DNA of 64,000 nucleotides, taken from contig CM074860.1 in assembly GCA_037501455.1 (NCBI GenBank), positions 54,136,501 through 54,200,500 on the forward strand, written 5' to 3'. The DNA comes from Lantana camara. Lineage: Eukaryota; Streptophyta; Magnoliopsida; Lamiales; Verbenaceae. This document shows, piece after piece, positions 11,738 to 23,349 of this stretch; position 1 is the first letter of the stretch, and each line of letters begins with the position of its first letter. The position numbers and the translations under genes are program-made. Below the pieces are notes generated by a model that saw only the letters and a list, made by a program, of their open reading frames with translations, made no database searches and was not told the DNA's origin.

Positions 11738-12491
11738 ACCCGGAGGAAGAAGGCGTTATTGAACTTGCTAATTGTGCATAGTAATAAATTGCTTGATCAC
11801 CTAATCACCTAATAATTGATTGATTGATTGATTGTACACAGTCAGTGTAAGGTTGGAGAATTGCCCCACTCGCCGTGCCACAATTGATTGTATTGAATTG
11901 ATTAAATTGCAAATGAATTAGTTGTAACCTCGGGCGATGGAATCTTTTATTTTACTAAATTGTATTGTTTCCCAAAAATTATTACCCGAGATTATGACTT
12001 GCATGTTGGTGCGCTTATATTTATTTATACCCCTCGCTCAGTCTGTGTTGGACTGACACCTCAACTTTTCAGTGTTTTGCAGGGCGTGCTAGGCGGGAAT
12101 TTAGAGTCTAGTGGTATTTAAATTTGGGTCTAGCACACTTCATTCCCACATTTTGTTTATGTATAGCTTGGGAATATTTTGTATCATGCCTTGTTACCTA
12201 TTTTGTTGGGAGATGATATTGTATTGATAGTGTGAATGTTGGTATCTATAAGTAAATAAATAAATATGGTATCTATACGTATCGAATGAATGTTATTGCT
12301 TCCGCTTTTTAATACTCTGACTTGATTGTTGGTTGGTTTTAAATTGAGGGTACCCGCCTAGCCTTGAGTCATTTTATTGTCTCCCGTTCGCTATAGCTTT
12401 GATTCATGTATGGATTGTCCATTTCATATGTGAGTTGGGGCTATAGTGCGGGGGATGTGGTGCCTAACATTCCGGGTGCTACATCCTACGG

Positions 12492-12504
12492 TGGTATCAG
12501 AGCC
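12492..12504 (+). promoter_or_regulatory. Primer-binding site, tRNA-iMet type (B)
   Basis: TGGTATCAGAGCC begins 9 bases after the LTR end at 12483. It is followed by a 229-base leader (12505-12733) with no ORF, ending in TTGATTTCAG, a splice-acceptor-like sequence touching the gag start. Confidence 0.93.
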
Positions 12505-12733
12505 CGGTTGCAAAACCGGGTCTCTAGTGTCGTTTCTTGTGAGTCTAGGTCGCACGGCATAGGAACTAATTGTCAATCTGAGAGTCTTGCATTGTTATTT
12601 GATACTTGAACCTACTTGACTTACTTGAATTTGGGGTGACTTGTTGAGTTTTGAATTCTTGGGCAATTTGTGAGTTATTTGCACACATTGCCACTTACTA
12701 ACCGAACATGCATGATAGTGACTTGATTTCAGG

Positions 12734-14227
12734 ATGGCTCGCGATAGACATCACCGTGATCGTTCCGCTAGACATCGACATCATCGTCATCATCGCCGGG
12801 AGAGATCGCCACCTCCTCCTCCACCTCCTCAGGCTCAGCCACAGGATTTTATGAACGCCGTGATGGGTCTTATTGATCAGAGAGTCCGGGATTATGTTCC
12901 TCCACCACCACCAGTTGCACCACCACAGCCTGGAGGCCAGATTTCAGCTGTTTTCAGGGAGTTTCAGAACCAGCATCCTCCCAAGTTTTATAAAGGGAAT
13001 GATATTCAGGCAGAGCAGTGGCTGAAAGAAATTGAGAGGATATGGGAGCTTATCCTGTGTGGGTCCCGGGAGAAGGCCCGATGTACTATTTCTTTGATTC
13101 AGAGCGAGGCATACTCATGGTGGGAGACTGTCCAGATTGTGTTAGCTGCTGCAGGTGAGGAAGTGAATTGGGCAGTTTTTGTCAGAGAGTTCCAGAACAA
13201 GTTCATTCCTCCATCTTCTCGCACTAGGAGATTGAAGGAATTTACAGAACTGAAGCAAGGAAACAGATTGGTCTCAGAGTATATCGCCGAGTTTGAGAGA
13301 TTGTCCCGCTATGCTCCTAATATAGCGAGTGATGATTTCCATAAGGCGATGTAGTTTGTTCAGGGCCTTAGACCGGATATTCAGGCAGCGATTGAGGCGG
13401 TCAACACGAGTACTTTGGTGAAGGCTACCAAGAAGGCATTGTTAGTTGAGGATTCGGTGAATGCGAGGCGGTCTACTTATCGTTCAGGCTCAGGTTCGGG
13501 TTCAGGGTCTGGATCTGGATTCAGAGGTTCTGGATCGGGTTTCAGAGGTGCCGGATCAGGGTATAAGGGTTCAGGCTCGGGTTCTGCTTCAGGCAAGAGG
13601 CCGATGGTTTATTCTTCTCCACCACCAGCTCCACAGGGCCCAGGGAAGAAGCCCCGACCAGCAGGACCAGTGATTCGAGCTCCAGTTGCTCCAGCTTTGC
13701 CACCACCACCCGAGAGACCTTATTGTACCTTCTGTGGACAGAGGACACACGTCTATGATAACTGCAGGAGGCGTTTGGGTTTATGCCTACTTTGTGGGAG
13801 CGATGAGCATTTGGTAGACGGATGTCCAGATCGCAGGATACCACCACCGGGAGCACCGAGACCACTGATTAGGGCTCGTGCTTATGCTTTGGAGGGTGAG
13901 CAGCAGGATGCTGATATTGATCCAGCCGCGGTAGTTGAAGGTACCATTTGCATACATGGCATGAACATTCATACGTTGTTTGATCCGGGAGCTACTCACT
14001 CCTTTCTTTCGAGTACTATATCTATTTCTTTGCCTTTGCCTGTTACTCGTTCTTCTGCATGCTATGTGGTTAGTACTCCGTTTGGTGGTAGTTTAGAATC
14101 TGATCGGGTGTTCAGAGAGGTTCCGGTGAGCATCGAGGGTCCAGTTTTCTTATCAGACTTCATTGAGCTGCCGATGACTTGCTATGGATCCATTTTGGGC
14201 ATGGATTGGTTGTACAGACATTCTGCC
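12734..14227 (+). pseudogene. gag: Element B gag and N-terminal part of protease
   Basis: The start MARDRHHRDR begins a His/Arg-rich N-terminus. Next come a proline run, the gag core (FQNQHPPKFYKGNDIQAEQW, then FERLSRYAPNIASDD) and an unusual low-complexity Gly/Ser linker of repeated GSGSGSGFRGSG type (about 13485-13590). Two CX2CX4HX4C knuckles follow (CTFCGQRTHVYDNC and CLLCGSDEHLVDGC, about 13725-13830), then the protease with FDPGATHSF (about 13979). The frame is open except for TAG at 13352-13354 where relatives have Gln. It stops being coding at 14227, where solo LTR C enters between two codons after MDWLYRHSA. Confidence 0.93.
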
Positions 14228-17200
14228 TGTAGCACCCGGGATGACAGGCGCCACATCCCCCGCACTACAAGTCTAGTCCACACGTGAAATGGATAATCCA
14301 AGCATGAACCGGACTCATAGCGAATGGGAGACCAAAATAAAAATATTCTAGCTAGGTGGAATCTAACCCTGTACCAAATAAATCAAGAATACGTAGAATG
14401 TAAAGCGGAAGCAATAACGTATAATTCAAAATTTTCAACCATGGTTACACGCCCAACCATTCCAATACATAATTTAAATCCACCAAGCATCCTAACGACG
14501 GGTTTAACTAGGCATGCAACCTGTCCAGAATTCAATAGCCAACAATAATCATAATTGGCACACAGGCCCAATACATAGCGGAAATACAATTAAATCATAA
14601 AAGAATGTAAAATGTGACTCGAGTGTACAAGTGACTCGACAAGAGAATAAAACTTGACTTCCGCCTAGCAAAACCTGCAAACAATTGAAAGGTGGGAAAG
14701 AGGAGTCAGTCTCTAGAAGACTGAGTGAGCAGGAGCTATACATATATAGAGAAACATGCGCATGCAAGTCATAACTCCCGAGTAAGGTTTTATTTAGAGT
14801 TAGTTCCCAAAAAGGGCAAGAGAATAGCTGGGCAATACTCGGATTTTATGACTAATCATATTAAATTCATTAAGTTCATAATTCATACATAAACATAAAG
14901 GCTCGGAGAGTGAGCGTGCATCATCTCCAACCAAACTCCGACCGTGTACGACAAATATCATTAATACTTGAAATACGTGATCATGCAATATATTATAATA
15001 CATACAAATCATATAACATAACATAAGACATAGTCGTTTGGGCAATCCATGTCCCGGCCTTCCCGCACGGTGCATAACAATCATAACATAATCATAGTCA
15101 TAAAATAAGTTCCAACCTTCTTCCTCCGGCGGTGGACGGGCTTGCAAGACCCGGCCACCTCATACATAATGGCTAGTGAGGTACATGAATCCTCAAAAGC
15201 CCGACTAGCGTTTTCTCATCAAAACTCCTGACGAGATCCGTTTCGACGTAAAATGGTTGCAACTAGTGCACGGGTTCACCGTCGGCCCTTGCCTCCCAGG
15301 CTTACCACGATACACTAAGCTCCGGGGCCCGTGAACATATCATACATACATAATCTCGCCAAAACATTTGATTCATACGAAGCATAACATATTTCATAAT
15401 CCTTGTGAAAATATTTACTCGATAAATTAATTTAAAAACCATATATAAATATACCTTAGGCTTTTGGCCAAAACTTATCACATAAGGTTGTAGGGTTTAA
15501 TACATATCTAGAACGAAAACACCCTCACCTGGAATACCACGAGACATAAAACATAATTAATGCGGGTGCCTATTCAACTTGGAAGTCTCCGCCCTGGAAA
15601 CTAACTGTACAGGAGAAGGAACAATGTGTACTCGTGAGAAATGACTCAATATGAAATCACATAGACGCACGGCATGTTATGCACATGATATGAGATGCAT
15701 AAGAAGCATGAATCGTGTGATGGGGTCATATAATCAAGTAATTCATTCAAAATGTTCAATACATGGTGGTTTCATATTCATGTGCTTCATATGTTTCATA
15801 TTTTGTATCAAATCGAGCCATAAGCTTCATACTTTAATCATAACTCATACTATAATATATTTACAATGCATGCGATTCATAAATGAAGCGAGAAGTTAGC
15901 ATATGAGGCCAATAAATGAAGGAACAATTCATGCATGCAAGCTAGAGAGCATTTGAAGGCATATTGGTTCATAATATACAAGTTAACACCTAAAATAACA
16001 TATTAACAAAATATACAAGTCATGGAAGAAGCTAACCACAACATACAAAACAATTAAACCAAGCAAACCATTCATGCATGCATAAAAGTAGCACATCACG
16101 TTCATATTGTCATTTCACGTATATGCATTGAATTCATAGCATAAAATTCATAAAAATATCAAGATATATCACATATAATAAATTAAGGAAGTATATAATA
16201 CATTCAAACCACATATGGAGTCCGAGGAAGTGGAGAGAAAGCAAGAAAACGGATTGGGCAAGCTTTTAGTGAGAGCTGACAGTTTTTGGTAATGCACAAG
16301 CTGTAAAGAATTTAACATATCTTGAGTTCTAGAATTTGGAATCGAGTTTTGCTTGTTGGGAATGAAACTAGACACATAGACCTTTCGAAGGATATATGGC
16401 ACGGATCCTGGTTTAAAACCAGGTGAAAATGGCGAAGGCCCGAAGTTGGGTGATTGCAGATTGTCGGAAAAGTAGCGACACCAAAAAGAATTAATAATAT
16501 ATCACAAATGGGAAAAGATATTGAAGTGATTCCAATTGGAGAATATTCTAAACTTCAAGAGGTTTCCGTGGGTTAAAAAATCAGGTCCTTCCGAGTTCGG
16601 ACGAGGGAGTCGCGGCCGTGACAAAATTGCACTGAAAATCAGTCGCGGCCGCGACTGAAAATTGGCCAAGTTTCGAATTAAAAATGGTCGCGACCACGAC
16701 CAAAAATGGTCGCGGGCGCGACCCCCAATTCCAGCAGCTGCGTTAGGCGACGGGAAAACAGGGCAAAGGCGGAAATTAGCTTCAAGAAGGCCAAAGGAGC
16801 TCCCAAATCACCCATAATCACACCACAACCACCAAATACAACATATATGCACATATTACTCATAAATCATGAATCAAATCATCAAATTTTATAAACCCAC
16901 AAGTATATATATACAAGTATACACATTTATATACACACATATACATACACAATTCTTACATCAAAATTCAAACCAACAAGCAAAGAATTCATAGATTATC
17001 ATGTAATCATGCATATACACACAATATTACAAGTTGTCCAACAAGAATCTCAACCCTAATCATCACCCATCGTACATATCTACACACACATACCTTGGAA
17101 GAAGAAGGAGAAGAGAGGGGTTGAAGAAGAGAGTGACTTGAGCTTGATTCTTGGAGGAAAAATGGATGAACACCTTGTATTCTTGCTCCTTGTTGATCGA

Positions 17201-17664
17201 GAGAGAGGAGAAGAAAAGGATGGGGGTGTCTCTTGTATTTGTTCTTGAAGAATGATGAAATGAAGAGGAAAAGTGCAAGTGTATGTATATATCGTGCAAA
17301 ACAAGAGGAAAGAGAAGGGAAATTGCACTTTGGTCCTTTGGGAATTTAAGTAATTAAATTAGGGCCCCAAGGTTTGGTTGTTGGGTAAATGGGGTCTAAT
17401 TCAAAATTTGATTGAGTCCAAGGATTTCATATAAGATCAAATAGGTACATAACAAAATATAACATACAAATAACAATTAAACATACTAAACGAGTTTAAT
17501 TAACATAATCACTTAAGTCACATAGTTCACATAATAGCAATTAGTTCACAAAATTAATAAATTAAAAAATCACTTAGAAATTAAAACACATATAAGTCAC
17601 ATAACTCTCGATCTAAACCCACTCGTGACGTCATACCTGTACGGCCAAAAGTCGGGGCGTTACA
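14228..17664 (-). mobile_element. Solo LTR C inside B pol
   Basis: 3,437 bp bounded by a perfect 5-bp duplication CTGCC (14223-14227 and 17665-17669). It reads TGTAACGCCCCGAC to GGGTGCTACA on the minus strand, with no internal region, so it is the product of LTR-LTR recombination. It keeps the shared cassette: donor AAGGTATGTG (GT at 17092-17093), palindromes (16609-16722), TTGCAA hairpin (15131-15159), CAGTCT/AGACTG hairpin near 14706-14722 and GCTAGGCGGA (14660-14669). It is diverged from every other LTR here. Confidence 0.95.
16609..16722. repeat. Palindromes GTCGCGGCCGCGAC in solo LTR C
   Basis: Four copies begin at 16609, 16642, 16687 and 16709, spaced 33, 45 and 22 bp. The second copy is a perfect GTCGCGGCCGCGAC, which contains a NotI-like core; the others differ by one or two bases. 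The position, roughly 0.94-1.05 kb from the LTR start, matches that of the palindromes in B. Confidence 0.9.
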
Positions 17665-17669
17665 CTGCC

Positions 17670-20600
17670 ACTGTTGATTGTAGAGCGAAGAAGGTTCAGT
17701 TCGGATCAGATTTGGTAGTGGGTTCGAGTTCCAAGACTGTACCGCTACTTTCTTTTTCTGAAGCTCATAAGTTGGTTCAAGAGGGAGCCACGGGTTTCAT
17801 TGCCTATATTCTCAACAAACCCAAGGATCAGAGTAAGCTCGAAGAAACGGAAGTAGTGAAGGAATTTCCCGAGGTCTTTCCTGAGGAACTGGATTCTTTA
17901 CCTCCAGAACGGGAAATTGAGTTTGTGGTTGATTTGTACCCGAATGCAGAGCCATACTCCAAAACTCCGTATCGTATGGCTCCGGCCGAGTTGAAAGAGT
18001 TGAAGACTCAACTTGATGCGTTGTTGGAGATTGGGTACATTAGACCGAGTTCTTCTCCCTGGGGTGCACCGGTTTTGTTTGTAAAGAAGAAGGACGGAAC
18101 CTTGAGAATGTGTATAGACTATAGGGAATTGAACCGGATGACGATCAAGAACAAGTATCCTCTTCCACACATCGAGGAGTTGTTGACATACTTTAGGGAT
18201 CGAAAGTCTATTCGAAATTGGATTTGAGACAAGGATACTACCAGCTGCGTATCCGAGCAGGGGATATTTCTAAGACAGGATTTAACACTCTGTACGGGCA
18301 TTATGAGTTTGTGGTGATGCCGTTTGGTTTGACTAATGCCCCAGTAGCTTTTATGGATATGATGCACAGGATCTTCAGGCCTTTTCTGGATAAGTTCGTG
18401 GTCATTTTTATTGATGATATCCTAGTTTTCTCGAAGTCTGCCGAGGAGCATGCAAGACACCTTCAGTTGGTATTAAGGACTTTGAAGGAGCATCAGTTGT
18501 TTGCCAAATTCAGCAAGTGTGGGTTCTGGATTGACAGGGTGTCATTCTTGGGTCACGTGATTTCAGGTAATGGTTTGGAAGTTGATCCTTCCAAGATTGA
18601 GTCAGTTTTGAAGTGGGAGAAACCTAGGAATGCCTCAGAGATCAGGAGTTTCTTGGGATTGGCAGGTTATTACCAGAGGTTTGTTAAGGATTTCTCCAAG
18701 TTAGAGGTTCCTTTAACCCGGTTGACGAAGAAGAATGTGAAATTTGATTGGAGTGAAGATTGTGAGAAGAGTTTCACTTTCTTGAAAGAGAAGTTAGTGT
18801 CTGCTCCAGTGTTAGCCCTTCCGGAAGGTTCTGAAGGATATGCTGTTTATACGGATGCTTCTAAGGAAGGTTTAGGATGTGTGTTGACTCAGAAAGGTAA
18901 GGTAATTGCTTATGCATCCCGAAAGTTGAAAGAGCATGAAAAGAATTATCCCACACATGATCTTGAACTCGCCGCCGTAGTCTTTTCACTTGGAAAGTGG
19001 AGACATTATTTGTACGGGGTGTCTTTCGAGATTTTCACTGCCCAAAAAAGCCTCCAGTATTTATTCACTCAGAAGGATTTGAATATTGGGCAACGGCGTT
19101 GGATGGAAAGGTTGGAAGATTATGATTGCACGATTAAGTACCATTCCGGCAAAGCCAACGTGGTCGCCGATGCACTGAGTAGGAAGGTTAGTGTGTCGAG
19201 CTTGGAAGTGGGTGAAAGTAGTGGAATTGAGTCAATCGTTTTAAAGGGTCGAGTTTCTAATATTTTGGTCCAGCCAGATTTGAAGCACAAGTTGTTTGAG
19301 GCTCAGGGTACGAATTTGGAAGTTCAGAGATTGGTAGCTAAGGCAAGAGCTGATCCAGAGTGTCCATTCAGGTTCGATGAAACCGGTCTTCTTTGTTTCA
19401 AGAACCGAGTGGTTGTACCCGAAGAGTTGAAACGGGTATTGGTCGAGGAAGCTCACAGATCGGCTTATTCTATCCACCCCGGAGGAAACAAGATGTATAA
19501 GGATTTAAGGCAATATTATTGGTGGCGTGGATTGAAGAAGGATGTGGCCGAGTATCTGAAGCATTGTCTCACTTGTCAGAAAGTGAAAGCCGAGCATCAG
19601 AAACCGGGAGGTCTTCTTCAGCCGTTACCTATTCCTGAGTGGAAGTTGGAACAGGTGACGATGGATTTCGCGTCCGGATTACCTAAAGTGAAAGGTGGGT
19701 TTGATGGGATTTGGGTAATTGTGGATCGTTTGACGAAGTCTGCACATTTTCTACCGGTTCGGATGTCGTATAAGATTCGCAAGCTAGCCGAGCTTTATAA
19801 CCGGGAGATTGTTAGGCTTCACGGGATTCCGATTGGTATAGTTTCAGACAGAGATCCACGGTTCACTTCCAGGTTGTGGCGTGAATTGCAAGAGGTTCTG
19901 GGTACGAAGCTCCAGTTTAGTACAGCTTTTCATCCTCAGACGGATGGTCAGTCCGAGAGATTAATAAGGTATCTCGAGGATTTGCATAGAGCTTGTTCTT
20001 TGGATTTTTAGTCTTCTTGGCATGATCAGCTACCTTTGATTGAGTTTGAGTACAACAACAGTTTTCAAGCTTCGATTGGAATGACACCGTATGAGCTACT
20101 TTATGGTCGGAAGTGTCGTTCTCCGTTGTTCTTTGACTTGGAAGAGTGGAAATGGACTAAACAGGAAGGTGTTAAGAAAGGTGAGAAATTGGAAAAACCT
20201 TCCAAGGCCGTTGAAGCTATGATTGAGAAAGTCTAATTAATAAAACAACGGATGAAATCAGCTCAGGACAGACAGAAGAGCTACGCCGATCGTTGCAGAA
20301 GGGATCTCGAGTTTGAGGTTGGAGACCGGGTATTCTTGAAGGCGCCTCCACGTAAAGGATTTGCTCGGATTGGGAAAGGAGGTAAACTTAAACCTCGTTA
20401 TTTAGGTCCTTATGAGATCTTGGAAAGAATTAGAGAAGTTGCTTACAGATTGGACCTACCACAGAGCCTTACGGGGATTCATAACGTATTTCACGTGTGT
20501 CATTTGAGGAAATACTACCCCGATGAAACCGAGATCATTCCTATTGAAGAAGTGGAATTGGAACCGAGTCTTACCTTTGTTCAGATACCGGTTAGGATTT

Positions 20601-20746
20601 TGGATAAGAAGTTTTAGGAATTAAGAAACCGGAGGATTCCCATGGTTAATGTTCTTTGGAGAAGTGATAAGACCGAAGAAGCCACGTGGGAGACCGAAGA
20701 CAAAATGAGACGGTTCCATCCAGAGTTGTTCCCTTCCGATCAGTGA
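17670..20746 (+). pseudogene. pol: Element B pol: protease end, RT, RNase H, integrase, chromodomain-like tail
   Basis: It resumes in the frame lost at 14227. RT runs from about 17940 ([12 protein letters not shown]) through [13 protein letters not shown] and FIDDIL (18410-18420). RNase H has [11 protein letters not shown] (about 18845) and DALSRK (about 19168). Integrase has [11 protein letters not shown] and HCLTC (19450-19580), TMDFASGLP (about 19660), VSDRDPRF (about 19845) and a DGQSERL motif (about 19943). The end has EATWETEDKMRRFHPELF and a natural TGA at 20744-20746. Breaks: a one-base deletion near 18185 with TAG at 18194-18196, TAG 20009-20011, TAA 20234-20236 and TAG 20615-20617. 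In RNase H, TAQKSL replaces the usual TDHQSL, so an active-site Asp is lost. Confidence 0.93.
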
Positions 20747-20763
20747 ATCTGGGGACCAGATTC

Positions 20764-20780
20764 TTTTAAGGAGGGAGGAT
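20764..20780 (+). promoter_or_regulatory. Polypurine tract of B
   Basis: TTTTAAGGAGGGAGGAT lies directly against the 3' LTR start TGTAACG at 20781. It is the plus-strand primer site. Confidence 0.87.
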
Positions 20781-23349
20781 TGTAACGCCCCAGCTTTCGG
20801 CATTTCAGGTATGTACGACACGTGTGCGTTTGAGAGTTAGCTTTTAATTATTAATTGTTCATTTCTTTAATTTTCCATAGCATGACATAATTTTATAAAA
20901 ATTATATTTTTGACATTTTATTGAAAATTCATATCATATCATATTTATCGGATATATTGAACGTGATTGCTATGTGAATTATTTTCCCGAATGTGATTTA
21001 ATTCTTTTATGGCCTTAATTGATCATTTTCATGAATTAGGGATCTAATTGCATTGGACTTTATTGATCATTTAATATTGGATTTGAACCTCATTGCATGA
21101 CTTAATTAATAGAAGGATTTAATTGCAAATTGGCCATCTCTTCCCCTCTCTTGAGCAGCATATCAAGTACCATTACATCCCATTTCATACCACATTTCAT
21201 CTTTGCTCCATTTTCTTCCCTTTGCCAACCGAATCAAACCCTCACTTTGAAGAGAGGAGATTTCATCATTTAAGCATCAATTTGTGGGACTTGTGGACAT
21301 AGAAGCATCATCATCATCACTTCTTCATCCTAGCTTCCATTTCTTTCATTTGAGGTATTTTTGGAGATTTCATGATTTTCTTGAATATGTGATATATAGG
21401 GCTTGGTATTGGCTTGAGTGAATTGTGTATTTGTTGTTGGAAACATGGTTGTGATCATTAAGCTCATGGTTGATGCATATAACTTGTGATTTTTGGATTT
21501 AGAGCATGAGTGTTGGTATGGGTTTCAAATGATGGATTATTGATGATCTAACATGGAATTATGTGTTTAAATGAGTTGTTGTTGATCTATATGTATGCTA
21601 GCATATGTGTTGCATCAAATATGTGCTTTACATCTTGAATTTGATCCATTTTTGGTGGTTGATTGTTGCTATGCCATTGCTGCTCTGTTCTGCTCTGCAT
21701 ACAGCTGCTCTCGTATTTTGGGAACGGCCCTTCCCAACCCCAGTTCAAAACTGGAACGGCCGTTCCCATGATGCTGAGACAGTAGGCCAGCGAGACTGGG
21801 AACGACCGTTCCCCTTTTGGCCTTTGAGCCGGAAGGGCCGTTCCCAGCTAAAACGTTTTCCCTTTTAAGAAAACGCTGGAGTGTTTTCTGTAGGCCATGG
21901 GAACGGCCCTTCCCATTTTCAAAGGGAAGCCGGAACGGCCGTTCCCAAAGTCCAGAAAGTGCCCAAAATTCACTGCATAAAATTGTATTTTTAGCACCTC
22001 GTTCCGACGGCTTCCTTGACCCCTAATTGCTATTATATGACTGAATACATGTCGAAACGCAATATTTTTATGGTACATTGTATTTTTCCCGTCGTCTCGT
22101 TGCATTTCCACCGTTCGTCATATTTGGTACATTTTGAGTCGTGTTTCACGGACAATTGTCTTTCTTGCACAGACCAGCTTCCTGGTGACGAGGAGCAGGC
22201 CCCGTGAGCTGTTTCCTTGGATATTTTTGGGTCGTTCAGGTGAGGTTTAATTTTAGATACATAGGACCCGTACAACCGTATGTGAAGTTTTAAGCCAAAA
22301 CCTATCTTTATACTTATAATTTTCAAATGAGATTGGTTTTCAAATGTTTTACCGAACTATTGGAGGGATTGATTGATTGATTGATTGTTTTGGCAAGTAT
22401 TGTATTGCACTATGGGCCCGAGGGTAGTGACTCGAGCCAACCGGGAAAGCACGGGCTGATGGGTAACTCGAGAGCTATCCTCACCAATTGGGATGAACCC
22501 TGAACCCTCTAGGAGATTAGGGGAGGAAGGAGTTCCGGGCTTAGGGATTCATGTACCCTCTGCCCAGATTGATTGGATGGTGGGGCCTTGCAATCCCACC
22601 ATCACCCGGAGGAAGAAGGCGTTATTGAACTTGCTAATTGTGCACAGTAATAAATTGCTTGATCACCTAATCACCTAATAATTGATTGATTGATTGATTG
22701 TACACAGTCGGTGTAAGGTTGGAGAATTGCCCCACTCGCCGGGCCACAATTGATTGTATTGAATTGATTAAATTGCAAATGAATTAGTTGTAACCTCGGG
22801 CGATGGAATCTTTTATTTTACTAAATTGTATTGTTTCCCAAAAATTATTACCTGAGATTATGACTTGCATGTTGGTGCGCTTATATTTATTTATACCCCT
22901 CGCTCAGTCTGTGTTGGACTGACACCTCAACTTTTCAGTGTTTTGCAGGGCGTGCTAGGCGGGAATTTAGAGTCTAGTGGTCTTTAAATTTGGGTCTAGC
23001 ACACTTCATTCCCACATTTTGTTTATGTATAGCTTGGGAATATTTTGTATCATGCCTTGTTACCTATTTTGTTGGGAGATGATATTGTATTGATAGTGTG
23101 AATGTTGGTATCTATAAGTAAATAAATAAATATGGTATCTATACGTATCGAATGAATGTTATTGCTTCCGCTTTTTAATACTCTGACTTGATTGCTGGTT
23201 GGTTCTAAATTGAGGGTACCCGCCTAGCCTTGAGTCATTTTATTGTCTCCCGTTCGCTATAGCTTTGATTCATGTATGGATTGTCCATTTCATATGTGAG
23301 TTGGGGCTATAGTGCGGGGGATGTGGTGCCTAGCGTTCCGGGTGCTACA
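20781..23349 (+). mobile_element. Element B 3' LTR
   Basis: 2,569 bp, near-identical to 9916-12483, with the same donor-like site, palindrome cluster (21720-21946), TTGCAA hairpin (22576-22603), GACTGA hairpin and GCTAGGCGGG. Differences from the 5' LTR are notably dense inside the palindrome cluster (about 11 of roughly 46). It ends GGGTGCTACA at 23349. Confidence 0.95.
21720..21946. repeat. Six paired palindromes (B 3' LTR)
   Basis: Starts at 21720, 21752, 21798, 21830, 21899 and 21931 give distances 32, 46, 32, 69 and 32, identical to the 5' LTR despite base changes in the motifs themselves. Confidence 0.94.

Larger units (their letters stand above)
9916..12483 (+). mobile_element. Element B 5' LTR
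   Basis: In order: an AT-rich start; a pyrimidine-rich leader from about 10260; a donor-like GAGGTATTTTT (GT at 10499); a palindrome cluster (10854-11080); GGCGAG and GGGCCCGAGGG (about 11526-11560); a GATTGATT microsatellite (about 11503-11521 and 11813-11834); a TTGCAA-loop hairpin (11710-11737); a TCAGTC/GACTGA hairpin (12038-12056); TTTTGCAG then GCTAGGCGGG (12088-12097); and GCGGGGGATGTGG before the end. No genes. Confidence 0.95.
9916..23349 (+). mobile_element. Element B: complete-length gypsy retrotransposon with a solo LTR inside
   Basis: LTRs at 9916-12483 and 20781-23349 (2,568 and 2,569 bp) begin TGTAACGCCCC and end GGGTGCTACA. The flanking duplication is CGCTG (9911-9915) and TGCTG (23350-23354), one mismatch. 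By eye I count roughly 46 substitutions between the LTRs (about 1.8 percent), so it is a fairly young insertion. PBS, gag-pol and polypurine tract are all present, but pol is interrupted by solo LTR C and by several stops. Confidence 0.94.

Noticed and set aside
13461..13673. Overlapping ORF in the Gly/Ser-coding stretch of B gag
   Set aside because: It is a shadow of the low-complexity linker in another frame, without its own features.
16169..16402. Possible host gene fragment in solo LTR C (minus-strand 77-aa ORF)
   Set aside because: Short, no recognisable domain, wholly inside the LTR; treated as chance.
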